DNA from: Pseudomonadota bacterium
GTDB lineage: Bacteria > Pseudomonadota > Gammaproteobacteria > UBA5335
Assembly (NCBI GenBank): GCA_002862435.1
Contig: PKDC01000040.1
Location: 1 to 34,690 of the forward strand
DNA length: 34,690 nt
Direction: 5' to 3'
Shown here: one piece after another, positions 9,201-19,411 of the stretch
How the letters are laid out: every line of letters starts with the position of its first letter
Position numbering within the stretch: position 1 is the first letter of the stretch
The notes under the pieces: generated by a model
Seen by the model: the letters and a program-made list of their open reading frames with translations, nothing else
What the model was told of the DNA's origin: nothing
Database searches by the model: none
Made by a program: the position numbers and the translations under genes

Positions 9201-9424
9201 CCGGCCAGCGCGGATTCGACCGGCGTCGTCAGCAACTGCTCGACGTCTTCGGCTGCCAGGCCCGCAGACTCCGTATAGACGTTGACCTGCACCGGCGTGA
9301 CATCGGGGAAGGCATCGATCGGCACGTTGCGCACCGCGCTGATGCCGAGGAAGGCCACCACCGCGAACACGATCAGCACCAGGAACTTGTAGCGCAACGA
9401 GAGTTCGACCAGGCGATTCAGCAT
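6296..9424 (-). CDS. czcA: Heavy-metal RND efflux pump subunit (CzcA/CusA family)
   Basis: This is the 1042-residue inner-membrane proton/metal antiporter of a tripartite CzcCBA-type pump. It has the RND layout: a first helix (residues about 10-30), a large periplasmic loop, helices from about 335, a second loop and the C-terminal helix bundle. The proton-relay motif reads AIGIGMMVDGAVVMVEN, with D408 and E415 in the same register as in C. metallidurans CzcA. The position matching CzcA D402 is Gly, so the substrate group is not the classic Zn/Co/Cd one, and the symbol is by family only. The ATG is preceded by GGAG. It lies 34 bases after czcB and overlaps the PII-like gene. Confidence 0.93.
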   Translation of the reverse strand: MLNRLVELSLRYKFLVLIVFAVVAFLGISAVRNVPIDAFPDVTPVQVNVYTESAGLAAEDVEQLLTTPVESALAGLPKVQEIRSVSLFGLSYVSVYFKDDMDIYFARQLVNERLQEIGDRLPEGYGKPSMGPNTSGLGQVYWYTVERAPGVGKDQISDMDLRTWQEWTVRLILRTAPGVDDVSSWGGGERQFQVQIDPQRLYARGLGFGDVIAALPANNGQVGGNVLDVGREQFLVRGLGLLKTTADIGAVVLRSDDGVPVYLRDVATVVEAPAPRFGAVTRDGQEVVMGQALARIGENAKDVVEAVKAKIDTARAALPKGIVLRPMYERTDLVNKAVGTAVRALIEGSILVAIILFLFLGDLRSAIVVVITLPLAMLIAFIGMGQVGLSANLMSLAGLAIGIGMMVDGAVVMVENAFRIMAERLEHGEKVDRTSAVLAAAKEVATPVAFAITIIIVVFLPLFALEGLEGKMFKPMAFNIAFAMAGSMILSLTLIPVLASMILKPKPERDTWLVARIKRGYEPLLAKALGRKKVVVVSALVALVGSLALFPFLGKEFMPQLQEGSIMWRVTGIPSTSLDESIRTSNAIAAAFKKFPEVETTLAMIGRAEKGETADVNYMEVYTALKPEDDWTSGRDIKQLEADMQETLEQVVPNVVPSYTQPIQMRVEELISGVRATLALKLYGEDLGQLDKLSGRLKEVLGRVPGVADLSLEANIGKPQIRISVNRDELALYGMNAEEVLTIVRNGLGGEPVSVLLDGVKRFDIAVRLDETARTSVETIRQIPLRTSSGALVPLARVADVTVAEGYSFVRREQLQRYAVIQMDVRGRDIDGFVQDAQAAIKQQVKLPAGYWIEWGGAFENQQRALAKLALIVPVTIFFIFVLLYTAFNSVKYATLIIANVPFATIGGLIALAITGQYLSVPSAIGFIAVFGVAMLNGIVLVSFLNELRDKGLSVREAVVQGTALRLRPVLMTASVAILGLVPMLLSSGVGAETQRPLATVVVGGLISSTLLTLILLPVLYEWLENRSDRKDAERNLKENAS

Positions 9425-9458
9425 GGCAGGTCACTCCGCATCGCATGAGGGACGCTGC

Positions 9459-10649
9459 TCATTCCTCTTCTCCCAGCTGCGACTTAAGCATCTGCGACTT
9501 GATCGCGAACGCGCCTTGCACAGCCACCACATCGCCAGGCTTGAGGCCCTCGCGTATGACCGTACGGTCGCCGATCACTTCGCCGGTACGCACTGGCACC
9601 GGCTCGAGTGCACCCTCGGCATTACGGCGGAAAACCACGTTGTCGCCCAGGAACTGCACCAGGGCCTCATTGGGCACCGACAGCGAGGTGGTGCTGGCGC
9701 GACCGGACGCCGATTCGAAGAACACGTCGACGAAATCCCCGCCGTGCAGGCGATCGCCCAGGTTCCGCACCTCGATGCGCACGGCCGCATTGCGGGTGGT
9801 GTCGGAGGTCCGGTGTGCGGAACGTTGCACAATGCCGGTCAGGCGCTCACCCGCGAACACGATGGTCGCCTGCGAACCCGGCACCACACGGGACATCGTG
9901 CCGGACGGCATCTTGGCATCCACCCACACAATCGATTCATCGACCAGGCGGAAAAGCGGCTTGCCCGGTTCGATGCGTTCGCCGACGACAAATTCGTCTT
10001 CGGTGATGCGACCGGCATGGGGTGCGGACAGCGTGAACCGACCGTTGACGCTTCCGCTCGAAGTGCCGGGCAGCCCATAGGCCTGCGCCTTGGCCCGCGC
10101 CCGATCGACTGCGATCTTGGCCTCGTTGATGCGACGTCCGGCAACGGCTTCGCGACCGAGTGCAGAAACCCGGCGCCACTCCTGCTCAGCGATCCGCAGT
10201 TCGGCTTGGGCGTCGGAGACCTCGACACTGGCCAGCGTCACCAGCGGCGCGCCAGCACGGACTTCGTCACCGAGCCGGGCATGTCGGCGCACCACCAGCG
10301 CTTCGACACGTGGCGTGATCAGCGTGGTGCCGTAGGCGTCGTCGACAACTTCGCCTGGCGCCCGCAGGTCTTCGCTGAGTGCGGTCGCCTGCACGGCCTG
10401 CAACTGGATGCCCGCGGCCTTGAGCGCCGCGGCGTCCATCTTCACGGGTGCCCCGACTTGACCTTCTTCGCCTGCCTCACCGACCTCAGCCCCACCTTCG
10501 GCATCGGCGTGCGGGGTCTCGGCCGATTCGGCGGCAGAGGTTTGGGCAGATTCGCCGTTAGGCGATTTGGAACAGCCCGCCAGGGCCAGTAGTAGGGCAG
10601 CGGTCAGCAGGGACATCAGTCGGATCGGAGCCATCGAATTCTCTCTCAT
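9459..10649 (-). CDS. czcB: Membrane fusion protein of the metal RND pump
   Basis: This 396-residue periplasmic adaptor links the RND pump to the outer-membrane channel. It begins with a lipoprotein signal ending in LALAGC (C26), so it should be lipid-anchored in the inner membrane. An acidic, low-complexity linker (residues about 30-65) follows, then a split barrel-sandwich/lipoyl domain around a helical hairpin (residues about 135-170) and beta-barrel domains up to PNEALVQFLGDNVVFRR. Unlike CzcB of C. metallidurans, no His-rich N-terminal segment is seen. The first ATG overlaps the czcC stop by 4 bases. The ATG at 10634 is an alternative start and would leave the lipobox intact. Confidence 0.9.
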   Translation of the reverse strand: MRENSMAPIRLMSLLTAALLLALAGCSKSPNGESAQTSAAESAETPHADAEGGAEVGEAGEEGQVGAPVKMDAAALKAAGIQLQAVQATALSEDLRAPGEVVDDAYGTTLITPRVEALVVRRHARLGDEVRAGAPLVTLASVEVSDAQAELRIAEQEWRRVSALGREAVAGRRINEAKIAVDRARAKAQAYGLPGTSSGSVNGRFTLSAPHAGRITEDEFVVGERIEPGKPLFRLVDESIVWVDAKMPSGTMSRVVPGSQATIVFAGERLTGIVQRSAHRTSDTTRNAAVRIEVRNLGDRLHGGDFVDVFFESASGRASTTSLSVPNEALVQFLGDNVVFRRNAEGALEPVPVRTGEVIGDRTVIREGLKPGDVVAVQGAFAIKSQMLKSQLGEEE

Positions 10650-11932
10650 GGGGTGCGCTCCAGGCCGGCCCAGCGTTCAAGCTGTCCGGTGGCGGCGAGG
10701 TAATCGGCATAGGAGCGCCACAGCCGGGCTTCGAGTTCGGCACCCGCCAGCTGCGTATCCAAGGTTTGCTTGAGTTGCTGAAGATAGTCGGAGGTCGACA
10801 GCTCGCCTTCGCGCCACAACCGTTCCAGTAACGTTGTCCGGCGCTCGACATCGGTACCGCGGCTGGCTTGCCAGCGAGTCCACGACGATTGCGTGGCCGC
10901 ATAGGTGTCGATTGCCCGCTGCCGGTCCGCTTCGAGTTCGATGCGTACGCGGTCGCGATCGGCGACCGCCACATCGGCGTCGGCCTGCGCCGCAACCACT
11001 TCGGCGCGATAGGAGTTGCGCACGAACAACGGCACGCGGATCGACACCCCGATCACGTTGTCGCTGGGACCACCCATATCGACGCGTTTCCGTCCACCGT
11101 AGGCACCGAGCGTGGGGTCGGCGATCCTGTTGCGCCGGGCGACCGTGACTTCGCGCTCGGCCGCCATTGCAGCGGCCTCGGCGACCAACCAGTCCGGCAT
11201 TTGCTCGATACCGCTGTCGGCCACTGTGACGGGCGACAGTGTGCCAGTCGGCAGCGCGAGGTTGGCAACCAACTCCGGGGACCCGCCCACAGCGCGAAAT
11301 CGTGCCTGCGCTTCGGCCAGCTCTGCGATCAACTGCGATTGCTCGGCTTGCGCCTCATCCCGCGCCAGCAAGGCGAGGTCGCGTTCCAGCCCGGAAATGT
11401 CGTCGGCGGAAAACTGCTTTTGCGCCAGATCAACGAAACGCGTCATCAGTGTCAGACGCCGTTCGCCGGTGCGCACGCGTGCGTTGGCTGTCTGCAATTC
11501 GGCCCAACCGGTGAACCACTGCTTGGCGAAGTCGCGTCGATGCAGCCGGGCTTCGGCTGTCGCCTGATCGACGCGGGCGGATGCTGCATCCCGGCGCACG
11601 CGGCGTTTGCCGCTGAGATCGAGGGTGAGACTGAGCCCCGCCGTCGTGGTCCGGTCTGGGCCTTCATCGTCGGACGCAAGTTCGACTTCGGGGTTGTAGA
11701 GCGGCTGACCGGCAGCATCGAGACGAGCGCGGGCGGCGGCCAGCTGCGCCTCGGTAGCCCGGTAGGACGGATGGTGTTGCCAAGCCGACCGCAACGCTTC
11801 TCGAACGGCGGGCGGCGCCAACTGCGCGGGTGAATCGGCCGCGACCGCGGGCATCGCGTAGGCGATGACGAGCGCGATCGCCGTGGTCAGCCGCACGACG
11901 AAACGTCGTCGCGGCGAACAAACATAGTGCAT
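10646..11932 (-). CDS. czcC: Outer-membrane channel of the metal RND pump (TolC/OEP family)
   Basis: This 428-residue outer-membrane factor is the exit duct for the CzcBA pump. A Sec signal peptide covers residues 1 to about 31 (basic RRRFVVR, hydrophobic core, AVAAD). Two outer-efflux repeats follow, typical of the family: long helices such as EAQLAAARARLDAAGQPLYN and the later TSDYLQQLKQTLDTQLAG. The start has AGAGGA 7 bases upstream. It heads the czcCBA set and overlaps czcB by 4 bases. Confidence 0.92.
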   Translation of the reverse strand: MHYVCSPRRRFVVRLTTAIALVIAYAMPAVAADSPAQLAPPAVREALRSAWQHHPSYRATEAQLAAARARLDAAGQPLYNPEVELASDDEGPDRTTTAGLSLTLDLSGKRRVRRDAASARVDQATAEARLHRRDFAKQWFTGWAELQTANARVRTGERRLTLMTRFVDLAQKQFSADDISGLERDLALLARDEAQAEQSQLIAELAEAQARFRAVGGSPELVANLALPTGTLSPVTVADSGIEQMPDWLVAEAAAMAAEREVTVARRNRIADPTLGAYGGRKRVDMGGPSDNVIGVSIRVPLFVRNSYRAEVVAAQADADVAVADRDRVRIELEADRQRAIDTYAATQSSWTRWQASRGTDVERRTTLLERLWREGELSTSDYLQQLKQTLDTQLAGAELEARLWRSYADYLAATGQLERWAGLERTP

Positions 11933-11995
11933 GGGGAGATCCTCTGAGTCGACGTCATCCCTCGGCGTCAGTGCCGAAGGCGGGAATCACGTCAA

Positions 11996-12379
11996 TCAGG
12001 CGATCGGTGGCCTCAATTCCAGGCGCCCCGCGGCACTGGGGGGTGCGCCGGAACGATGGATCACGACCTCGCGCGAGATCCAGACAAACGCAAGCACAGT
12101 TCCGGTGGGCAGGGCCGACGCGTGGTGACAGCTGCAATGGCTGCAAGCGCCGGCATATCCGGGTTTGGCCTTGGACAGGTCATTGCCAGCCTGTGAATCG
12201 ACTGCCTTCACCACGGCAGCATGGGGATCACCTTTGCCGAGCCCCAGGTCGGCGTAGTCGTGCTGCGCACATGCGGCGGCCGCACCGAGCTTCAGCGCAA
12301 AGACCAGCAGCACCAACACCGCTAGGCGCGTGGAGACGCGCAGGCGAGCGAGCAGAGTGCGGGCTGGGCGAGAGTCCAT
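11996..12379 (-). CDS. Small putative periplasmic metal-binding protein (CzcI-like)
   Basis: The product has 127 residues. An N-terminal hydrophobic stretch (residues about 18-36, LAVLVLLVFALKLGAAAACA) is likely a signal or anchor. A Cys/His cluster, CSHCSCHHASA, sits near residue 82-92, and the tail is Pro/Arg-rich. Small Cys/His proteins just upstream of czcC, such as CzcI, are known in other clusters, where they act as regulators or periplasmic binders; similarity here is in position and composition only. It sits 63 bases upstream of czcC. No strong Shine-Dalgarno sequence precedes its ATG, so the start is less certain. Confidence 0.6.
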   Translation of the reverse strand: MDSRPARTLLARLRVSTRLAVLVLLVFALKLGAAAACAQHDYADLGLGKGDPHAAVVKAVDSQAGNDLSKAKPGYAGACSHCSCHHASALPTGTVLAFVWISREVVIHRSGAPPSAAGRLELRPPIA

Positions 12380-12421
12380 GGGCTAACGATACAGGGGGTT
12401 GATGGCGTTATGAACTTGCAT

Positions 12422-12631
12422 TCAGCGCACGGTCGGCCGGCGCCAAGCCCAGAATCCCAAGACAAGGGCGACAGCGGCATTGAACAGCAGGGCGCCGAAA
12501 CTCCATGCCGGTCGTGCCGTAATGCCAACCAGCGTGATCGTCATGCCCGATAGCCACAGGTATCCATGCACGATGGCATGAAAGGCTTCAAAGCCGGAAA
12601 AGAACTTGGCGACTTCTTTTGCGCGTGTCAT
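12422..12631 (-). CDS. Small two-helix membrane protein, unknown function
   Basis: The product has 69 residues: a short polar N-terminus (MTRAKEVAKFFSGF), a hydrophobic segment around WLSGMTITLVGIT (residues about 26-39), and a second one around FGALLFNAAVALVLGFWAW. GAGGT lies 4 bases before the ATG. It is the first gene after a 210-base gap downstream of the ATPase and precedes the CzcI-like gene by 42 bases, so it may head the czc operon. The family was not recognised. Confidence 0.6.
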   Translation of the reverse strand: MTRAKEVAKFFSGFEAFHAIVHGYLWLSGMTITLVGITARPAWSFGALLFNAAVALVLGFWAWRRPTVR

Positions 12632-12782
12632 GACTACCTCGCCTCTATTGGTTGCAATCGAACAACATGCGACGCTGGCACGCGAGCTGGACGCTTAGCA
12701 GCGTGAGCCCCGCGCCCAGGATGTCCGGCGGTGCGCCGAGTCCATTGTCGCCAACAGATCACGGGATAGGCTCTGTGGTGAA

Positions 12783-12795
12783 TCCGCGAAGCGGA
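12783..12795 (-). terminator. Possible hairpin downstream of the P-type ATPase gene
   Basis: TCCGC-GAA-GCGGA forms a perfect 5-bp stem 47 bases past the ATPase stop codon, nested in a looser ATCCGC/GCGGAT pair (12782-12807). There is no T-run, so it may only attenuate transcription into the czc genes. Nothing else is recognised in the gap 12632-12841. Confidence 0.3.
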
Positions 12796-12841
12796 GCGCA
12801 TGCGGATACCCTTGTCACTACGGATGGGAAGAATGTCCCAG

Positions 12842-15235
<2,394 letters not shown>

Positions 15236-15245
15236 CGGGATCGCC

Positions 15246-17189
15246 TTAGCCCTTTGTCGTTCGCACCGGGGCGGGAGAACGCATGTTGAAGAGGAAGCCA
15301 ATCACTGCGATGACAGCCACAGCCAACTGGGCCAGCAACGATTGCCAGGAGGGATAGATGCCCAGCCAATCAATCCGTGGCACGGCAACCAGCCCCTGGG
15401 CGACCCAGCCCGCTTCCTGCAGCGCGGCGACGCCTTTACCCACTAGCACCACCGCCAGCACGGCGATCAGGATCGAGCTGATGGAGAAAAACTGGCCGAT
15501 TGGCAGGCGCTTGCTGAGACGCAGCATCCAGTACGCCACCGCCGCCAGTGCTGCGCTGCCGGCGATGAGCCCGGCAACGATCGCCGTACCGTTGTGTTCG
15601 CTCCACATGGCGATGAAGAACAGGATCGTCTCGAACACTTCGCGGTAGACCGCGATGAAGGAGAGCGAAAACAGGAAGATCGCCGAGCGTCGCGTCAGTG
15701 CGGCCGACATCTTCGCGTGCAGGTACTGCTGCCAGCGGCCGGCCAGGCTCTTCTGGTGCATCCAGATGCCGACACTAAGTAGCACCACCGCCGCAAACAA
15801 CGCCGACAGGCCCTCGGTCACTTCACGATTGGCGCCACTAACGCCAACCAGGTAGGTCGCGATCGCCCAAGTGACGCCGCCAGCCAGCAAGGCGCCGATC
15901 CAGCCGGCGTGCACATACCGCAACACCTCGGGACGTTCGGCCTTGCGCAGGAAGGCGATCATGCCGATCACGATCAGTAGGGCCTCCAGACCTTCGCGTA
16001 GCAGAATGGTGAAACTGCCCAGGAAGGCGGTCGTGGTATCGGTCTGGCTGTCCTGCAGCACCAACTCGGCGCGATCGAACAGGGTCGTGATCTGTGCCGC
16101 CTGCGTGGCCAGCTCCGTATCAGATGCGTTGCGGCCCAGCTGAGCGCGAAACTGGCCCATCGCCGCTTCGATCTCGCGCATCAGCGGCCGATTGCGGGCG
16201 GCCAACGTGGGTTCGACCGGCTCGACGCCGTCGAGGTACGCCGACAGGGCCAGTGCCTTGGCCTGCGCACTGTCGCCGATGCGGGAAGCCTGCAGCGCCT
16301 CGTTCAGGTGCTGGCGCGCGATCACGAACGGGCTTGCAGTAACCTTGCCTTTGGATAACACGGCTTCAGGCTGTGCCCGCAGATAGGCTGTGATGGCGTT
16401 CGCCTGGGTAGCCTGCATCGCCTGCGCCAGATCGGCTTCGCTTGAGCGAGACAATGCTTCGAGCGATGGAACGGCGGCATGGACCTTCGGGTCATCGTGC
16501 CATAAGGCTTCGCCCTTCGCCTGTTGCTCCGGTCCATAAGCAATCCCACCGACATAGAAGGCCAGCGCCCAACGATCGGCTTCGGGCAGGTGGGCAAAGC
16601 TGGTCATGCCCGTCCCCGGAAGTCCTTGCGAGATCACCTGGTACAGGGCAAGCGGACTGCGTTGGGCGGCACGCTGCGCATCGGTGAACGCGATCGGTTT
16701 CGGATTGAGGCTGGCAGCAGCCGGTCCATCGCCATGCCCTGTGGGGCCGTGGCATGCCGCGCATTGTTGGGCATAGAGCGGCGCCGCAGCCGCCACGTTG
16801 GGCGACGTCTTGGGCGTAGTCTCAATCGGATAAGCGGCAATCAGCGCGTTGGCCAGGGCATGCGCGCTCTTGGCGACCGCCTCGGGGGCTTCACGGCGTG
16901 CGATCTGTGCGTCCAACCGATCGACGCCAGCGACCAGGGCCGATTGTTGCGGCTGCGCGGGCAGCGCCTCCAGCTTGCTATGCACGGTGCGGGCGAACTC
17001 CTGCATCTCGGCGTACTCGCCCGGTTCGGTCACCTGCCCGTCGTGCACGGCGCCGGCGTAGTCGACCGCGATGTACTCCAGCAGTTGCCAGGCTTGGCGG
17101 GCTTCGGTCTGCGGGTCCGCCGCCCAGGCCGCGCCGGCACCGAGGCCTACGAGCAAGAAGGCGAGAATGGAGCGACGCAGGGTATTCAT
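15246..17189 (-). CDS. pbrT: Cytochrome c-FTR1 fusion permease (PbrT-like lead/iron uptake)
   Basis: This roughly 647-residue fusion has a Sec signal peptide (MNTLRRSILAFLLVGLGAG, cleavage after AWA). Next is a periplasmic region with a c-type heme site CAACH (C143, C146, H147), then an FTR1 iron-permease domain with seven hydrophobic segments and two Glu motifs, REGLE (398-402) and REVFE (516-520). PbrT of C. metallidurans has this architecture and takes up Pb2+ when expressed alone; relatives may move Fe. The start is uncertain: ATGs at 17249, 17204 and 17189 are in frame, none has a good Shine-Dalgarno sequence, and 17189 gives the cleanest signal peptide. It is divergent from the MerR gene. 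Confidence 0.88.
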   Translation of the reverse strand: MNTLRRSILAFLLVGLGAGAAWAADPQTEARQAWQLLEYIAVDYAGAVHDGQVTEPGEYAEMQEFARTVHSKLEALPAQPQQSALVAGVDRLDAQIARREAPEAVAKSAHALANALIAAYPIETTPKTSPNVAAAAPLYAQQCAACHGPTGHGDGPAAASLNPKPIAFTDAQRAAQRSPLALYQVISQGLPGTGMTSFAHLPEADRWALAFYVGGIAYGPEQQAKGEALWHDDPKVHAAVPSLEALSRSSEADLAQAMQATQANAITAYLRAQPEAVLSKGKVTASPFVIARQHLNEALQASRIGDSAQAKALALSAYLDGVEPVEPTLAARNRPLMREIEAAMGQFRAQLGRNASDTELATQAAQITTLFDRAELVLQDSQTDTTTAFLGSFTILLREGLEALLIVIGMIAFLRKAERPEVLRYVHAGWIGALLAGGVTWAIATYLVGVSGANREVTEGLSALFAAVVLLSVGIWMHQKSLAGRWQQYLHAKMSAALTRRSAIFLFSLSFIAVYREVFETILFFIAMWSEHNGTAIVAGLIAGSAALAAVAYWMLRLSKRLPIGQFFSISSILIAVLAVVLVGKGVAALQEAGWVAQGLVAVPRIDWLGIYPSWQSLLAQLAVAVIAVIGFLFNMRSPAPVRTTKG

Positions 17190-17267
17190 CGAAAAAAGGG
17201 GCATTGCACGCGACCGGAGGAGGCCATGGACGCCGGGCGGCCAGGGCATGGAAATTTAAGAGCCCTG

Positions 17268-17298
17268 AGTTTAAAGTCCGTACCCACTACGGAGTCAA
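17268..17298 (-). promoter_or_regulatory. MerR-type promoter/operator for pbrT-cadA
   Basis: On the leftward strand a -35 TTGACT (17298-17293) and a -10 TAAACT (17273-17268) are separated by 19 bases, the long spacer typical of MerR-activated promoters. Between them lies the dyad TCCGTA-N5-TACGGA (17277-17293). This matches the plan of PbrR/CadR/ZntR operators. It lies between the divergent regulator and pbrT and probably controls both. Confidence 0.85.
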
Positions 17299-17308
17299 GT
17301 AATTGCGA

Positions 17309-17713
17309 ATGAAAATCAGTGACGCCGCGGCCGCCAGTGGCTGCCACCTCGAAACCATCCGCTACTACGAGCGCGTTGGCCTGCTGCCAGAGCCCGAGCG
17401 GACGCGCAATCGGTATCGCCAATACACCGACGCCGACGTGGAGCGACTGCGCTTCATCACCCGCGGTCGCGACCTGGGCTTCAGCCTCGAAGAGATCCGC
17501 AGCCTGCTTCGCCTGGCGCAAGACCCGGACCTGTCCTGTGGTGAGGTCGATCAACTCGCACGCCAGCATCTGGGCGACATCCGGACCCGGATCGCGGACC
17601 TGCAACGCATGGCCAGCGAACTGGAGCGCACCATTGGCGCGTGCCACGGCGGCGAGCGCGGGACGTGCACGATTCTGGAAACGTTGCGGCAACCCGCCAC
17701 GAGCGCGCCATGA
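17309..17713 (+). CDS. MerR-family metal sensor (PbrR/CadR type)
   Basis: This 134-residue regulator has an N-terminal winged helix (GCHLETIRYYERVGLL, NRYRQY) and a long dimerisation helix. Its metal-site Cys residues are C77 (DLSCGEV), C112 and C120 (ACHGGERGTCTIL), the set used for Pb2+, Cd2+ and Zn2+. It would distort the 19-base-spaced pbrT promoter on metal binding. The ATG at 17309 fits the family start better than the TTG at 17303. There is no strong ribosome site and the operator is only 11 bases upstream, so the leader must be very short. Its stop overlaps the nadE start (ATGA). Pb versus Cd specificity cannot be told by eye. Confidence 0.92.
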   Translation: MKISDAAAASGCHLETIRYYERVGLLPEPERTRNRYRQYTDADVERLRFITRGRDLGFSLEEIRSLLRLAQDPDLSCGEVDQLARQHLGDIRTRIADLQRMASELERTIGACHGGERGTCTILETLRQPATSAP

Positions 17714-19344
17714 CCCCGCCGCTTCGGCTGGCCTTGGCGCAGTTCGATTTCCCCGTTGGAGACGTGGTCGGGAATACAGAGCGCATTATTGCGTTCATCT
17801 CCGAAGCTCGCGACATGCATGGCGCCGATCTGGTGCTGTTCCCCGAATTGGCAGTCAGCGGCTATCCCCCGGAGGATCTGCTGCTGCGACCGAGTTTCCT
17901 GGCTGAGTGCGAAGCCGCCATCAGACGTATCGCCGCGACCACCCGCGGCATCGTCGCCGTCGTGGGCTGGCCGGAAGCGGCCGGCGCCGTGGTCTACAAC
18001 GCGACCAGCGTCTTGCGCGACAGTACCGTCGCATCTACCTACCGCAAGCGCGACCTGCCCAATTACGCCGTCTTCGACGAACGCCGCTACTTCGCCATCG
18101 ATCCGGACGGTGGCGCGTGCGTGTTCGACGTGAAAGGCGTGCCGGTCGGATTGTTGATCTGCCAGGACCTCTGGGGGCTGGAGCCGCTCGTCGAAACCGC
18201 TGCGGCTGGCGCACGGCTGGTGCTTGTGCCCAATGCATCCCCGTTCGAGCGCGACAAACACGCCGAACGTGACGCCTTGCTGGCAGAGCGCACGCGCGAC
18301 AGCGGCGTCGCCATCGCCTACGTAAACGTGGTCGGAGGGCAGGATGGAATCGTGTTCGACGGTGCCTCGCTACTGGCCGACGGCGACGGCCACGTGCACA
18401 CGGCGGCCATCGCCTTCGAGCCACATTGGCTGATCGCAGACTTCGATGCGTCCAATCGTCGCCTGCAGTCGGTGTCATGGCCGGTCGAGTCCGACGAAAG
18501 CCGGGATGGGCTCGCCTGGCGGGCCGTTGTGCTGGGTACACGCGATTACTGCCGCAAGAACGGCTTTGATCGCGTATGGGTCGGTCTGTCCGGCGGCCTC
18601 GACTCGGCGGTGGTGCTCGCCATGGCAGTAGATGCGTTCGGTGCAGATCACGTCACTGCGGTGCGCCTACCGTCGCGCTACACCGCCATCTTGTCGAATG
18701 ACTTGGCCGAGGAGCAATGCCGGGCGTTGGGCGTGCACCTGCTTACGCTGCCGATCGAGGCGCCGTTCCGAGGTTACTTGGATGCCCTGGCGCCGATGTT
18801 CATGCAAATGCCGGCCGATGCGACCGAGGAGAATCTGCAGTCGCGCACCCGCGGCACCCTGCTGATGGCATTGGCCAACAAATTAGGCGGGTTGCTGCTG
18901 ACCACCGGCAACAAGAGCGAATACGCAGTTGGCTACACCACGATCTACGGCGACATGTGCGGCGGCTATGCGCCGATCAAGGACCTCTACAAGACCGAAG
19001 TCTATGCGCTCGCCCGCTGGCGTAACGCTGTGGCTGGCGCACCTGTCATCCCGTGGGGCGTGATCAATCGTCCGCCCTCGGCAGAGTTGCGGGCCGACCA
19101 GACGGATCAGGACACATTACCGGCGTACGATGTCCTCGATGCCATCCTCTTTCGCTACATAGACCAGGAACAGTCGCGGGACGAGATCGTCACGGCGGGT
19201 TTCGCGCCCGAGACCGTAGACCTCGTGCTGAAACTCGTACGTCTCAGTGAATGGAAGCGCCATCAGGCTGCGCCGGGACCGAAGGTGTCACGACGCGCAT
19301 TCGGTCGAGAGCGGCGATACCCGATCACCAATGGCTATCGCTAG
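17710..19344 (+). CDS. nadE: Glutamine-dependent NAD+ synthetase
   Basis: This 544-residue two-domain enzyme converts deamido-NAD to NAD+ using ATP and glutamine. The N-terminal CN-hydrolase (glutaminase) domain has the triad E46 (FPELA), K113 (YRKRDLPNY) and C151 (LLICQDLW). The C-terminal synthetase domain has the ATP loop LSGGLDSAVV, TTGNKSEYAVGY and YGDMCGGYAPIKD. Length and order are normal and no lesion is seen. The ATG overlaps the MerR stop by 4 bases, so it is likely co-transcribed with the metal sensor, which is unusual for a housekeeping enzyme. It is probably a second copy carried with the island. Confidence 0.95.
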   Translation: MTPPLRLALAQFDFPVGDVVGNTERIIAFISEARDMHGADLVLFPELAVSGYPPEDLLLRPSFLAECEAAIRRIAATTRGIVAVVGWPEAAGAVVYNATSVLRDSTVASTYRKRDLPNYAVFDERRYFAIDPDGGACVFDVKGVPVGLLICQDLWGLEPLVETAAAGARLVLVPNASPFERDKHAERDALLAERTRDSGVAIAYVNVVGGQDGIVFDGASLLADGDGHVHTAAIAFEPHWLIADFDASNRRLQSVSWPVESDESRDGLAWRAVVLGTRDYCRKNGFDRVWVGLSGGLDSAVVLAMAVDAFGADHVTAVRLPSRYTAILSNDLAEEQCRALGVHLLTLPIEAPFRGYLDALAPMFMQMPADATEENLQSRTRGTLLMALANKLGGLLLTTGNKSEYAVGYTTIYGDMCGGYAPIKDLYKTEVYALARWRNAVAGAPVIPWGVINRPPSAELRADQTDQDTLPAYDVLDAILFRYIDQEQSRDEIVTAGFAPETVDLVLKLVRLSEWKRHQAAPGPKVSRRAFGRERRYPITNGYR

Positions 19345-19385
19345 GCCGTGCTCATAACGCGCCGGCACGGTGCTTTGCCTCCGGA

Positions 19386-19409
19386 GTCCGCTTTGGGTCG
19401 GAAGCAGCC
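19386..19409. repeat. Palindromic repeat copy 3
   Basis: GTCCGCTTTGGGTCGGAAGC matches the core of the repeats at 211 and 907, but the right arm is degraded (AAGCAGCC instead of AAGCGGAC). It lies in the 67-base gap between the convergent nadE and tnsE genes and may serve as a two-way terminator. Nothing else is seen in this gap. Confidence 0.55.
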
Positions 19410-19411
19410 GC

